Assembly (NCBI GenBank): GCA_964536965.1 | Contig: CAZIAL010000007.1 | Coordinates: 1 to 64,000, forward strand | Source: JACMQW01 sp964536965 | Lineage (GTDB): Bacteria > Bdellovibrionota > UBA1018 | Length of the DNA: 64,000 nt | Direction of reading: 5' to 3' | In this document: one piece after another, positions 25,810 through 33,462 of the stretch | Numbering within the stretch: the first letter of the stretch is position 1 | How the letters are laid out: each line of letters begins with the position of its first letter | The notes under the pieces: generated by a model | Seen by the model: only the letters and a program-made list of their open reading frames with translations | What the model was told of the DNA's origin: nothing | The model's database searches: none | Program-made: the position numbers and the translations under genes

Positions 25810-27578
25810 GCGCGCGAAAAAAAAAGACCGCGAAGCAAAGACTCGGCCTCGCTCGAATCGTCGCGGAAACCCGGCGTGCCAGCCCCTTTCGTCCGTCCCG
25901 AGGCCTGCGGGCGCAGCGCGAGCTCCAGGTGCTCCAGCGCTCGATCTATCTCTCGCTTCGGAAAGAGGCGGAAAGCTTGCTCGGGCGCACGCCGATCGGA
26001 ATTCGGAACTACGAACGCACCTACCAGCGCGAGCTGGAGCGGCTCGAGCGCCAAGTCCGCCCGATTCCAGTGGCGAAGCTGATCTCGCGCGCGCGGGACG
26101 CGGACGTCCTGCTGATCGGCGACTACCATACCTACGGACAATCCCAGCGCGCGGTCCTGCGACTGCTTCGGGAACTCGTGACGAAGATTCCGCCGCGCGA
26201 GATGGTCCTTGGCGTGGAGTGCATCGCCTCTCACCACCAGCCGCATCTCGACCAGTGGCTGCGGGGCCAGATCGCGGAAGACGTCTTCTTGAAGGCGATT
26301 AAATACGACGAGTCGTGGGGCTTTCCCTGGGACAATTACCGCGGACTTTTCCATTTCGCCCGCGACCATGGAATGGAGATCCTCGCGCTGAATCGCCCGC
26401 GCGAACTGCTGCCGCCGCTCGCGGCGCTTTCCGAATCGAAGCCGGCCGGGGACCTCGGCGCGCGCGACGAATGGGCGGCCGGAATCGTCGTCGACGAACT
26501 CCTGCGGCCCCGCGCGCGGAAGATGATCGTGGTCTACGGCGAATACCATCTCTCGCCCTCGCACCTGCCGGAGTCGATTCGAACGGTCGCGCGCCATAAC
26601 GGGCTCGCCTCGCCTTCCCTGCTCGTCCTGCACCAGAACCGCGACGAGCTCTTCTGGAAGCTCGCGGCGCGCGGGCTTGAGCAGCAGGCGAGCTTGGTGG
26701 CGCTCGAGGGCGATCACCTCTGCATTTTTTCGGGAACTCCGTGGACAAAACTCCAGTCGCTCGTGAACTGGATTCGCGGCGATCTGGCTCGTTTCGTCGA
26801 CGAGGACGAAGAGGACACCGAAGAGGAGTTCCTCCAGTGGATGCGGATCTACGGAAACGCCGTCTCACGTTTTTTTCAGATCCCGGACGCGACTTACGGC
26901 ACGCTCCACCTCGCCAAGTGGGAAGATCTCCAGGGCGGGCCGCGATGGTGGCGGAAACTTCTCCAGGCCCAAGAGCGTTTCTATCTCCGCGAAGACGAGT
27001 CTTCGGTGCTCGTCTATGTCGCTTCTTTTTCGGAGAATGCCGCCGCCGAAGTCGCGTCCGTGCATCTCCTCCATCACGACAATCCCCGGAAACGTCCCTT
27101 CAGCGGGACGAAGACGGTGGCGCTCGATGATTTCGCCTCCTCGACGCTCGACCATGCGTTCGGATTCCTCGGATCGCTCCTGATCAACCCGCGGCGCAAA
27201 TGCGACTTTCCGCTCGATCACGAAGCACGTCTGCGCGAACTCCGTCGCTCGCCGAAACGCGCGCTGTTCGCGCACGAGGCGGCGGCGCGCAAGTTCTTTC
27301 TCGTCCTCGTCTCGAAGCGAAAGATCGAGCGTAAAACGCTGGAGAAGATCTTATCCAATAGCCCCCCCGAGCTCATCTTCACGACGTCGCGTTACCTCGG
27401 TCACTGGCTCGGGGCCCGCCTCCACGAGAAACTTCTCACGGGAGCGAAGACTCCGGCCGCGGTTCGGCTCCGCTTCTTCGAGCGCCGGCGCGCGGACTCG
27501 TGGCTGCGGCTCGAGGAACTTTTCGCGATGTTCGCGGCGGTTCCGCGGCGGAAACAGAGCAAACGCGACTCGCTCTAG
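25806..27578 (+). CDS. ChaN/EreA-fold protein (haem-uptake ChaN-like domain)
   Basis: 590 residues from a TTG at 25806-25808. This start is supported by GGGAG 8 bases upstream and by the TTGA overlap with the preceding stop; the frame is open further upstream inside that gene but there codes for Arg-rich, shadow-like sequence. A ChaN-like (DUF399/TIKI superfamily) domain covers about residues 90-300: DADVLLIGDYHTYGQSQ, MVLGVECIASHHQPHLDQWL, DESWGFPWDNYRGLFHFARDHGMEILALN and MIVVYGEYHLSPSH. ChaN binds haem and relatives include metal-dependent peptidases. The family is usually secreted; this copy starts with a Lys-rich segment (ARKKKTAKQRLG) and no signal peptide, so it may act in the cytosol. 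The C-terminal 290 residues match nothing I know. Confidence 0.75.
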   Translation: MSARKKKTAKQRLGLARIVAETRRASPFRPSRGLRAQRELQVLQRSIYLSLRKEAESLLGRTPIGIRNYERTYQRELERLERQVRPIPVAKLISRARDADVLLIGDYHTYGQSQRAVLRLLRELVTKIPPREMVLGVECIASHHQPHLDQWLRGQIAEDVFLKAIKYDESWGFPWDNYRGLFHFARDHGMEILALNRPRELLPPLAALSESKPAGDLGARDEWAAGIVVDELLRPRARKMIVVYGEYHLSPSHLPESIRTVARHNGLASPSLLVLHQNRDELFWKLAARGLEQQASLVALEGDHLCIFSGTPWTKLQSLVNWIRGDLARFVDEDEEDTEEEFLQWMRIYGNAVSRFFQIPDATYGTLHLAKWEDLQGGPRWWRKLLQAQERFYLREDESSVLVYVASFSENAAAEVASVHLLHHDNPRKRPFSGTKTVALDDFASSTLDHAFGFLGSLLINPRRKCDFPLDHEARLRELRRSPKRALFAHEAAARKFFLVLVSKRKIERKTLEKILSNSPPELIFTTSRYLGHWLGARLHEKLLTGAKTPAAVRLRFFERRRADSWLRLEELFAMFAAVPRRKQSKRDSL

Positions 27579-27745
27579 GCCTTCGCGGCGCGGCCTAACG
27601 TGCATCTCTTCCCTGGGTTCGACCCGTGTCGCGAAACGCTCGGCCATGATGCATTGGCAGGGGCTACAATGCAGGCGAAGAGAAGCAGGTGCCGTCAGAG
27701 ACCTCCTTAAAAATAGATTGGGGCAAAACTATGGGAATTTCCGAA

Positions 27746-27838
27746 CGAATTGAATATTGAACAATACGAATTGGATATTAATGCTTTGCGCTAGAACGTT
27801 GCAGTTTTATGCGACACTTTTGCAACACATCGTCGCAT
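27746..27838. repeat. Direct and interlocked inverted repeats upstream of the TIGR02147-type regulator
   Basis: CGAATTGAATATTGA (27746-27760) recurs as CGAATTGGATATTAA (27767-27781), 13 of 15 bases identical, with a 21-base period (two helical turns). Downstream, GTTGCA (27798-27803) pairs with TGCAAC (27821-27826) and ATGCGAC (27809-27815) with GTCGCAT (27832-27838), each second arm 23 bases after the first, so the two inverted repeats are interlocked. These are candidate operator sites for the regulator encoded next. The rest of 27579-27879 shows a TAGGCC/GGCCTA hairpin at the ChaN-like stop without a T-run, and no gene. Confidence 0.5.
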
Positions 27839-27879
27839 TTTAGTTTGGGTCGCGCACTTCTTCCGCTAGGTTGCGGACC

Positions 27880-28665
27880 ATGTCGGAGCAGCTCCAATTC
27901 CAAACTCTCTTACGCGAAGAGCTCATGCGGGCCCAGAACGCCAACCCGCAGTTCTCGCTGCGGGCTTACGCAAAACGCCTGGGAATCCATGTCGGAGCGC
28001 TCTCTTCGATTCTGAACGGAAAACGAAACGTTTCCCGCAAACTCGCGGAGCGAGTCGCGCGCCGAATGATGCTCGATCCCCAGAAACGCAGCGAGCTCCT
28101 TGGTTTTTTTCCCGCCAAACGGAAGTCTAAACCCGGTCTCGCTCCGGCCGAAGCGAAACCTTCGTCGCGGTACCTCGAACTTTCTGCCCAGTCCTTTCGA
28201 GTTATCGCAGAATGGGAACATTTCGCCGTCCTCTGCCTTTTCCGAATGCGAGACTTTCGCAGCGACCCCGAATGGATGGCCGCGAAACTCGGAATCTCTG
28301 AAGCCAAAGTCACGGCTACCGTCGAGCGCCTCCTCTCCCTGGATCTCGTCGCTCGAAACGCCGCCGGAAAACTGTCCCGCACCACGCAGTCCGTTCGCAC
28401 GACGGACGATGTGGCCGATCTGTCCCTGAAAAAATGTCATGAGCAATCACTGGATCTCGCGAAGCGTTCGCTCTTTCGAGATCCGGTGCATCTTCGCGAC
28501 CATACCTCGGTCTCGATGGCCATCGACCCATCCAAACTCAGTATGGCAAAGGAACTCATCCGGAAATTCCAGGATGAGCTTTCGGACCTGTTGGAGTCGG
28601 GGAACCCCTCGGAGGTTTACCGACTTTCCATGCAACTCTTTCCGCTCACTGGAGAAAAAAAATGA
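27880..28665 (+). CDS. TIGR02147-family transcriptional regulator
   Basis: 261 residues. N-terminal lambda-repressor-like helix-turn-helix (FSLRAYAKRLGIHVGALSSILNGKRNVSRKLAERVARRM), then a C-terminal domain with the family pattern (YLELSAQSFRVIAEWEHFAVL, WMAAKLGISEAKVTATVERLLSLDLV, then HTSVSMAIDPSKLSMAKELIRKFQDEL). This is the TIGR02147/DUF4423 group, known to me mainly from Fibrobacter and Bdellovibrio relatives, where it is highly paralogous. Role: probably a DNA-binding regulator of the adjacent secreted gene. The ATG at 27880 is preferred over a TTG three codons earlier. The stop overlaps the next start by four bases (ATGA), so both proteins are made from one transcript. Confidence 0.85.
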   Translation: MSEQLQFQTLLREELMRAQNANPQFSLRAYAKRLGIHVGALSSILNGKRNVSRKLAERVARRMMLDPQKRSELLGFFPAKRKSKPGLAPAEAKPSSRYLELSAQSFRVIAEWEHFAVLCLFRMRDFRSDPEWMAAKLGISEAKVTATVERLLSLDLVARNAAGKLSRTTQSVRTTDDVADLSLKKCHEQSLDLAKRSLFRDPVHLRDHTSVSMAIDPSKLSMAKELIRKFQDELSDLLESGNPSEVYRLSMQLFPLTGEKK

Positions 28666-29726
28666 AAAACTCAACTTATCCCCTCACTTTTGTCCCTCTA
28701 TTATTCAGCGCCGTATTCACCCTCGTGATCAGTGACACATTCGCAAATCCCGCCCCGATGAAACCTTTCATCGGCGAGAAGGCCGGAAATGGCGGAAAAG
28801 TCGTCCGGTGTCCGGCGCCCGGGGGCACCCTCGACGAAGGCGATTTCTCGCGAGAACGCCCGGCACCTCACTTAGAAGTTCTCGACTATCACCGGGCGAA
28901 GACCGAATTCGGCATCGTTCCGCTAGAATCAGTCGCCGGCGGCGACGAGTTCGAGCAGGCCCGCGCACTGATCGAGCGAATCCGCGGCATTAACCCCACC
29001 CGCGCAACGAACTACCTCGCAGATCTGGAGAAATTTTCGTCCGAAGCCAGTTTCGTTCCGGACTCCGATTTTCCAAAAAGCGATGATACGAGCGAGCTCG
29101 CCCATTGCCGAGGGGGCCAGGTCATCCAGGTGATCACGCAGCGGAAACCTTTGACGACTTTCGAGAAGCGCTACCTGGTGAATGCAGATCTGTGGGCGCA
29201 GCTTCCGACCTTTCAGAAGGCGCTGCTTCTTACCCACGAAATCGCGCTGAAAGAAGCACTTGCCGTAGGTTATGATGTCGCGGACGGTGCCGCACGGATG
29301 AACGCGATTCTTTTCGCTCGTGATCTGGCCAGTTTCACCACAGAACAAATCGGCGAACTCATGCTCGCTACCGGACTTCTCTATCTAAAACGTCCGGACG
29401 AATGCACGAACGTGATGCCGTACTCGGCCATGATTCTCGAGATCCTCGATACTTCAAGGAATTCGATTCAAGCGGAGCTCATGATCCCCTACGCAAGTCT
29501 GGATTTTTTCCGCATTAAGGCGCCCGCTTCCACTTTCCCTATTTTCGGAGACTTAGCGGTCTTTGATGCAGACGGTCCCGACGATCGTGACATGCAAATT
29601 GATGTGGCAATCGAGACTGCTCACCGAGTGAAAGGTTTTCTGACCTTCCGTTTTCTTTCTAACATGGGTCACGGCCGCCGGGCCGTTAGCTTCGACGTCT
29701 TGAACGATAGCCGAGAGCATCTCTAG
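28662..29726 (+). CDS. Secreted GNGG-motif protein coupled to the TIGR02147 regulator
   Basis: 354 residues. Signal peptide MKNSTYPLTFVPLLFSAVFTL up to about TFA-N, then EKAGNGGKVVRCPAPGG at the mature N-terminus. An exported GNGG...VxC start of this kind is one I associate with secreted proteins encoded beside TIGR02147 regulators in Bdellovibrio-like bacteria. The middle is helical (DEFEQARALIERIRGINP) and contains LLLTHEIALKEAL, a His-Glu pair in a predicted helix; a single HE without a second His ligand nearby is not proof of a metal site. A second Cys follows in LAHCRGG. The start overlaps the regulator stop by four bases. Base composition is lower in GC than the flanks. Function unknown; cell-surface or extracellular. 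Confidence 0.8.
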   Translation: MKNSTYPLTFVPLLFSAVFTLVISDTFANPAPMKPFIGEKAGNGGKVVRCPAPGGTLDEGDFSRERPAPHLEVLDYHRAKTEFGIVPLESVAGGDEFEQARALIERIRGINPTRATNYLADLEKFSSEASFVPDSDFPKSDDTSELAHCRGGQVIQVITQRKPLTTFEKRYLVNADLWAQLPTFQKALLLTHEIALKEALAVGYDVADGAARMNAILFARDLASFTTEQIGELMLATGLLYLKRPDECTNVMPYSAMILEILDTSRNSIQAELMIPYASLDFFRIKAPASTFPIFGDLAVFDADGPDDRDMQIDVAIETAHRVKGFLTFRFLSNMGHGRRAVSFDVLNDSREHL

Positions 29727-29765
29727 TAAAATCGTTCGGCCGAAGTCTCTAATGCTTCTGAATTC

Positions 29766-29813
29766 ACGCCGGGAAAGAAGGGGTCTCCTCTCTTTCCTGG
29801 CGTTCCCGCTTTT
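29766..29813 (+). terminator. Terminator between convergent genes
   Basis: A long stem with minor mismatches (ACGCCGGGAAAGA... at 29766 against ...TCTTTCCTGGCGT ending 29803), 5-base loop, followed by TCCCGCTTTT. It lies 40 bases after the GNGG gene stop and before the convergent sugE stop. The T-run is short, so efficiency is uncertain. Confidence 0.6.
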
Positions 29814-29845
29814 GGCCACGGGCGCTTCGTCTTTCCCCAAAATCC

Positions 29846-30175
29846 TTACTTCGAAGTGAGCTTTAGCCCGACGATCGCGACGAGCAGAAGCACGAGGAAA
29901 AATAGCCGCGCGGGCGACGTCGACTCATGGAAGAGCACCATGCCCAGAACCGCGGCCCCGAGCGCGCCGATCCCGACCCAGACTCCGTAGGCGGTTCCGA
30001 TCGGGAGCGACTGGCTCGCGCGCGCCAGCAAGTACATGCTCGCCGCGAGCGTGACGACGGTGAAAACACTCGGCCAAAGTTTCGTGAACCCTTCGGTATA
30101 TTTCAGTCCGATCGCCCAGCAAACTTCGAGCAGTCCGGCGGCGACGAGCAGAACCCATGGGGAGGCGAGGGACAT
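29846..30175 (-). CDS. sugE: SugE/Gdx-type small multidrug resistance protein (guanidinium exporter)
   Basis: 109 residues, four membrane segments: an inner-membrane proton-coupled SMR transporter acting as an antiparallel dimer. The active Glu is in LLEVCWAIGLKYTEGFTKLWPS, and LPIGTAYGVWVGIGALGA is also present; both match the SugE/Gdx subgroup, which exports guanidinium ion, rather than EmrE. AAAGG lies 7 bases before the ATG. Unlike many gdx genes there is no recognisable guanidine riboswitch: only 21 bases separate it from the NtrC-type gene upstream in the same direction, so it is probably read through from the two-component operon. Confidence 0.88.
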   Translation of the reverse strand: MSLASPWVLLVAAGLLEVCWAIGLKYTEGFTKLWPSVFTVVTLAASMYLLARASQSLPIGTAYGVWVGIGALGAAVLGMVLFHESTSPARLFFLVLLLVAIVGLKLTSK

Positions 30176-30196
30176 CGGGAAGCCTTTCTCGCCGGG

Positions 30197-31666
30197 CTAA
30201 ATCTCGGCGCCCGGCGGGGCGCCCGGGATGGAACTCGGTGGGACGTCCGGCGTCGCGTCTTCCGGAGCGTCTTCTTTTAATTTCCGGTAGATCGTGCGCG
30301 AGTTGATCCCGAGGAGTTTCGCCGTGAGGTTCTTGTCCCCTTGGGTCAGTTCGAGCGTCTTCCGGATCAGGATTTCTTCGATTTCCCGAAGCGGAGTGCC
30401 GACCGGGATCGTGATCGAGTGCGGGCTTTCGGCGAGGCCGAGACCCTTACCCGCGAGTTCGAGGACATGCGGCGGAAGATCCTTCGCCTGCACGACCGGG
30501 GTCTCGGCGAAAATGACCGCGCGTTCGATCGCGTTCTGGAGCTCGCGGACGTTTCCGGGCCAGGCGTATCGCGAAAGGACCTCGAAGGCGTCCGGCGCGA
30601 CGGCGACGACGGACTTCGAGTGCCGGGCGGCGGCTTCCGCGACGAAGAGCACGGCGAAATCCGGCAAATCCTCCAGTCGCGCGCGGAGCGGCGGCAGATC
30701 GACCGCGACGACCTCGAGGCGGAAGAGCAGATCCTGGCGAAATCGCGATTCGGCGACGAGCGTTTTCAGGGGCTGGTGCGTGGCGGAGATCATGCGCACG
30801 TCGATTTTCCGGGATGCCGCCGATCCGATGCGACGAACTTCGCTTTCCTGCAGAACGCGCAGGAGTTTCGCCTGGAGCGGAAGCGCGAGATCGCCGATCT
30901 CGTCCAAGAAAAGCGTGCCGCCGTTCGCCGATTCGAAAAGCCCCACTTTCGCGGAGGTCGCGCCGGTGAACGCGCCTTTTTCGTACCCGAAGAGCTCGCT
31001 CTCGAGAAGATTCTCGGGCAGGGCCGCGCAGTTAATGGCGAGGAACGGGCCGCTTCGGCGCGCGGACGTTTCGTGGAGCGCGCGCGCGACCTGTTCTTTA
31101 CCCGTACCGCTCTCGCCTTGGATGAGAACCGTCGCCGTCGTCGCGCCGACCTGGTCGACCCAAGCGCGCAGTCGCTCCGCCTGGATCGAGCGACCGGCGA
31201 TACGCGCGGAGCCGCGCCGGCCTTCCGCTTTGGCTCCCGATTTCGGATCGACTTTCGCACCGGCGCGCTTCAGCGCACTCTCGACCGCGTCGAGAAGAGC
31301 CGCGCGCTTAAAGGGCTTGGTCAGGAAATCCACCGCGCCGAGTTTCATCGCCCAGACAGCGTCCTCGACGCGACCGTAGGCGGTCATGAGCACCACCGGA
31401 ATCGTCTTACCCGAGTGGCGAAGCGCGCTCAGGAACTCCAGCCCTGTCATCCGCGGCATGCGCACGTCGGAAATCACGAGGTCGAGCTTCTCGCGACCTT
31501 CGGCGACTTCGCGACGAATGCGATCGATCGCGACCTGACCGTCTTCCGCCGTTTCGACGGTGAATCCCGCATGTTCGAGAATTTTCCGAGTGGTCGCGAG
31601 CCCCTGGACGTCGTCATCGACGACCAGGATTCGCGCGCCGCGAGAAGCGTCGAGAGCTAAACTCAT
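30197..31666 (-). CDS. NtrC-family sigma-54 dependent response regulator
   Basis: 489 residues in three parts. Receiver domain (11-125) with LDLVISDVRM, phospho-acceptor Asp67 and Lys117 in FLTKPFK. AAA+ domain (about 155-390) with Walker A GESGTGKE near 184, ESELFGYEKGAFTGA including the GAFTGA loop (231-236) that contacts sigma-54, Walker B TLFLDEIG and the FRQDLLFRL and WPGNVREL motifs. C-terminal Fis-type helix-turn-helix (IRKTLELTQGDKNLTAKLLGINSRTIYRKL). All residues for phosphorylation, ATP hydrolysis and sigma-54 contact are present. It activates -24/-12 promoters by remodelling RNA polymerase. The kinase gene lies directly upstream with a 4-base overlap, making a cognate pair. Targets are not known; two sigma-54 promoters occur in this window. 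Confidence 0.95.
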   Translation of the reverse strand: MSLALDASRGARILVVDDDVQGLATTRKILEHAGFTVETAEDGQVAIDRIRREVAEGREKLDLVISDVRMPRMTGLEFLSALRHSGKTIPVVLMTAYGRVEDAVWAMKLGAVDFLTKPFKRAALLDAVESALKRAGAKVDPKSGAKAEGRRGSARIAGRSIQAERLRAWVDQVGATTATVLIQGESGTGKEQVARALHETSARRSGPFLAINCAALPENLLESELFGYEKGAFTGATSAKVGLFESANGGTLFLDEIGDLALPLQAKLLRVLQESEVRRIGSAASRKIDVRMISATHQPLKTLVAESRFRQDLLFRLEVVAVDLPPLRARLEDLPDFAVLFVAEAAARHSKSVVAVAPDAFEVLSRYAWPGNVRELQNAIERAVIFAETPVVQAKDLPPHVLELAGKGLGLAESPHSITIPVGTPLREIEEILIRKTLELTQGDKNLTAKLLGINSRTIYRKLKEDAPEDATPDVPPSSIPGAPPGAEI

Positions 31667-33432
31667 ACGCCCACCTCCCCGGGTGATCGGCGATCATCGG
31701 CGAAAACCAGTCCGCTCACCGCTCCCCTGGCCGCATCCTCGATCGTCGCCGTTGCGTCGAACTCCGGCAGCAAGATTTCAAATCCGGCGCCCCCAAGTTT
31801 CGTCTGTTCGACGAAGCGAACTTCGCCGCCCGCTTCTTCGGCGACCTTCTTCACGAAGCTGAGCCCGAGGCCGGTCCCCTGCGCCTTCGTCGTCGAAAAC
31901 GGCGTGAAAAGTTTCGCGCGTACGGAGTCCGGCACGCCCGCGCCGTCGTCCTCGATGCGGAGGAAAACGCGGCCGCTCTCGAGGGCTCCGAGCCGAAAAT
32001 GGATTCGCGTCGCGCCCGCCTGGAGCGCGTTGTTCAGGAGATTACCCACGGCCTGCTCGAGATTCGTGGTATCGAGCGAGACGACGAGCGCGCGTTCTTC
32101 TTCGCGAGTCCAGTCGACGCGCACGCCGGCTTTCTCGATCGCGGTCGCATAGGTCGCGAGCACGTTCTGGAGCAAACCCGAAAGCTCGATCTGCGATTTT
32201 TCTCCGCTGCCCATCCGCGAAAGGCGCAGATAATTCTCGGTGATTTTTTCCAGCCGATCGACCGAGCCTAGGATCGCCTGGAGCGCCGAACGAAGCGAAG
32301 TATTTCCCACGGCCGTCGCGGTTTCGAGGGCGAGCTCCGCTTCAAGCCCGATCGAGTGGAGCGGATTCCGCACTTCGTGCGCGACCTGAGCCGATAATCT
32401 CCCCACCGCCGCGAGGTGCTCGATCTCTTTCAGTTTCTCCTGCAGCGTGACCTTGTCCTGGAGGAGCTGGTTCTGGTCGGCGAGCACGCGTTTCTGGCCG
32501 TCGACGACTTTTTCCCATTCGAGTAGCTGGGTTGCCATCCGGTGGAACTCGCGAGCCAGCGCGCTGACTTCGTCGTCGCGGTGGAGCGGCAGTTCGGGCA
32601 GGCTTTCCTTGTCTCCGCGCTGGAGACCGCGCTCAGTGATCGAGCGTACGAGACGAGTCAGCTCGTCCAGCGGGCGAAGCGCGCGTTCCCCCACCCAGAG
32701 CATGAGGAGCGAAAGGCAAACCACGACGCCGAGGATGACTTCGAGACCGGTCCGCAGCTGGCCGACGTTGGCCTGCGCTTCCGTAAATCGGTCACGGACG
32801 GACTGATCATGCAGCGCCATGCCCCACTGGATCTTCTTTCCCCATTCCTCGAAGCGGGAGTTCCAGGCCGGGTAAGCGCGGCCCGCCGTTTCGTAGTCTT
32901 TTTTCGCGAGCGCATCGAAAATCGTAGCCGCCTCCGTCTGCAGGCGCGAGAAATCGTCCGCAACGTCGCGCGACCACGCGGCCCAGTCCGTGGAAAGCTC
33001 GCCGGACTGACCGCCGTTCACGCCCCGGTACTGCGTCCCGTCCTCCGGGAGCTGTGCGACGAGAGACTGCATGCGTTCCACTTCGGCCGCGACGACTTCG
33101 AGAATCCACCCTGGAATCGGCCGCGGGATCCAGTGCGAATCGTTCCAGTGAACGCTCCCGATCGATTTCTGGGCTTCGCGACGGAAGACCTCGACGTCGA
33201 TCTGCATTTGCGCGAAGAGCTTATTCAGCGGCAACGAGACCCGGTTGATGGAACCCAAGGAGCGGTTCACTTTCGAAATCTGGAGGAGGGAAAGCGACGA
33301 AGCCGCCAGCGAGAGCAGGATCAGCGCGCCCACGAATCCGAAAACCCGCGACCGGATACGAGCACCGCTCGGCCGGACGCGAACTCCCTCCGAGGGAACC
33401 GCGAGAGGCAGATTTTTCGCTTTGCGAATCAT
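31663..33432 (-). CDS. Membrane sensor histidine kinase
   Basis: 589 residues. Membrane segment 1 at about 30-51, a periplasmic helical sensor region (52-227) rich in Trp and Arg, membrane segment 2 at about 228-248, HAMP (249-305), a coiled coil, then the kinase core: H-box AHEVRNPLHSIGLE with phospho-acceptor His352, N-box NLEQAVGNLLNNALQAG, G1 RIEDDGAGVP, F-box LFTPFSTTKAQGTGLGLSFVKK. The core is of the NtrB-like type (HEVRNPL). It phosphorylates the adjacent NtrC-type regulator, whose start overlaps this stop by four bases. The ligand of the periplasmic part is unknown; nothing indicates nitrogen sensing specifically. Confidence 0.94.
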   Translation of the reverse strand: MIRKAKNLPLAVPSEGVRVRPSGARIRSRVFGFVGALILLSLAASSLSLLQISKVNRSLGSINRVSLPLNKLFAQMQIDVEVFRREAQKSIGSVHWNDSHWIPRPIPGWILEVVAAEVERMQSLVAQLPEDGTQYRGVNGGQSGELSTDWAAWSRDVADDFSRLQTEAATIFDALAKKDYETAGRAYPAWNSRFEEWGKKIQWGMALHDQSVRDRFTEAQANVGQLRTGLEVILGVVVCLSLLMLWVGERALRPLDELTRLVRSITERGLQRGDKESLPELPLHRDDEVSALAREFHRMATQLLEWEKVVDGQKRVLADQNQLLQDKVTLQEKLKEIEHLAAVGRLSAQVAHEVRNPLHSIGLEAELALETATAVGNTSLRSALQAILGSVDRLEKITENYLRLSRMGSGEKSQIELSGLLQNVLATYATAIEKAGVRVDWTREEERALVVSLDTTNLEQAVGNLLNNALQAGATRIHFRLGALESGRVFLRIEDDGAGVPDSVRAKLFTPFSTTKAQGTGLGLSFVKKVAEEAGGEVRFVEQTKLGGAGFEILLPEFDATATIEDAARGAVSGLVFADDRRSPGEVGV

Positions 33433-33462
33433 TCGCGATGACCTTCCTGGTGCGACGACGAC

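Noticed and set aside
30176..30196. Guanidine riboswitch expected before a sugE/gdx gene
   Set aside because: Only 21 bases separate sugE from the upstream regulator gene, too short for any known guanidine riboswitch.
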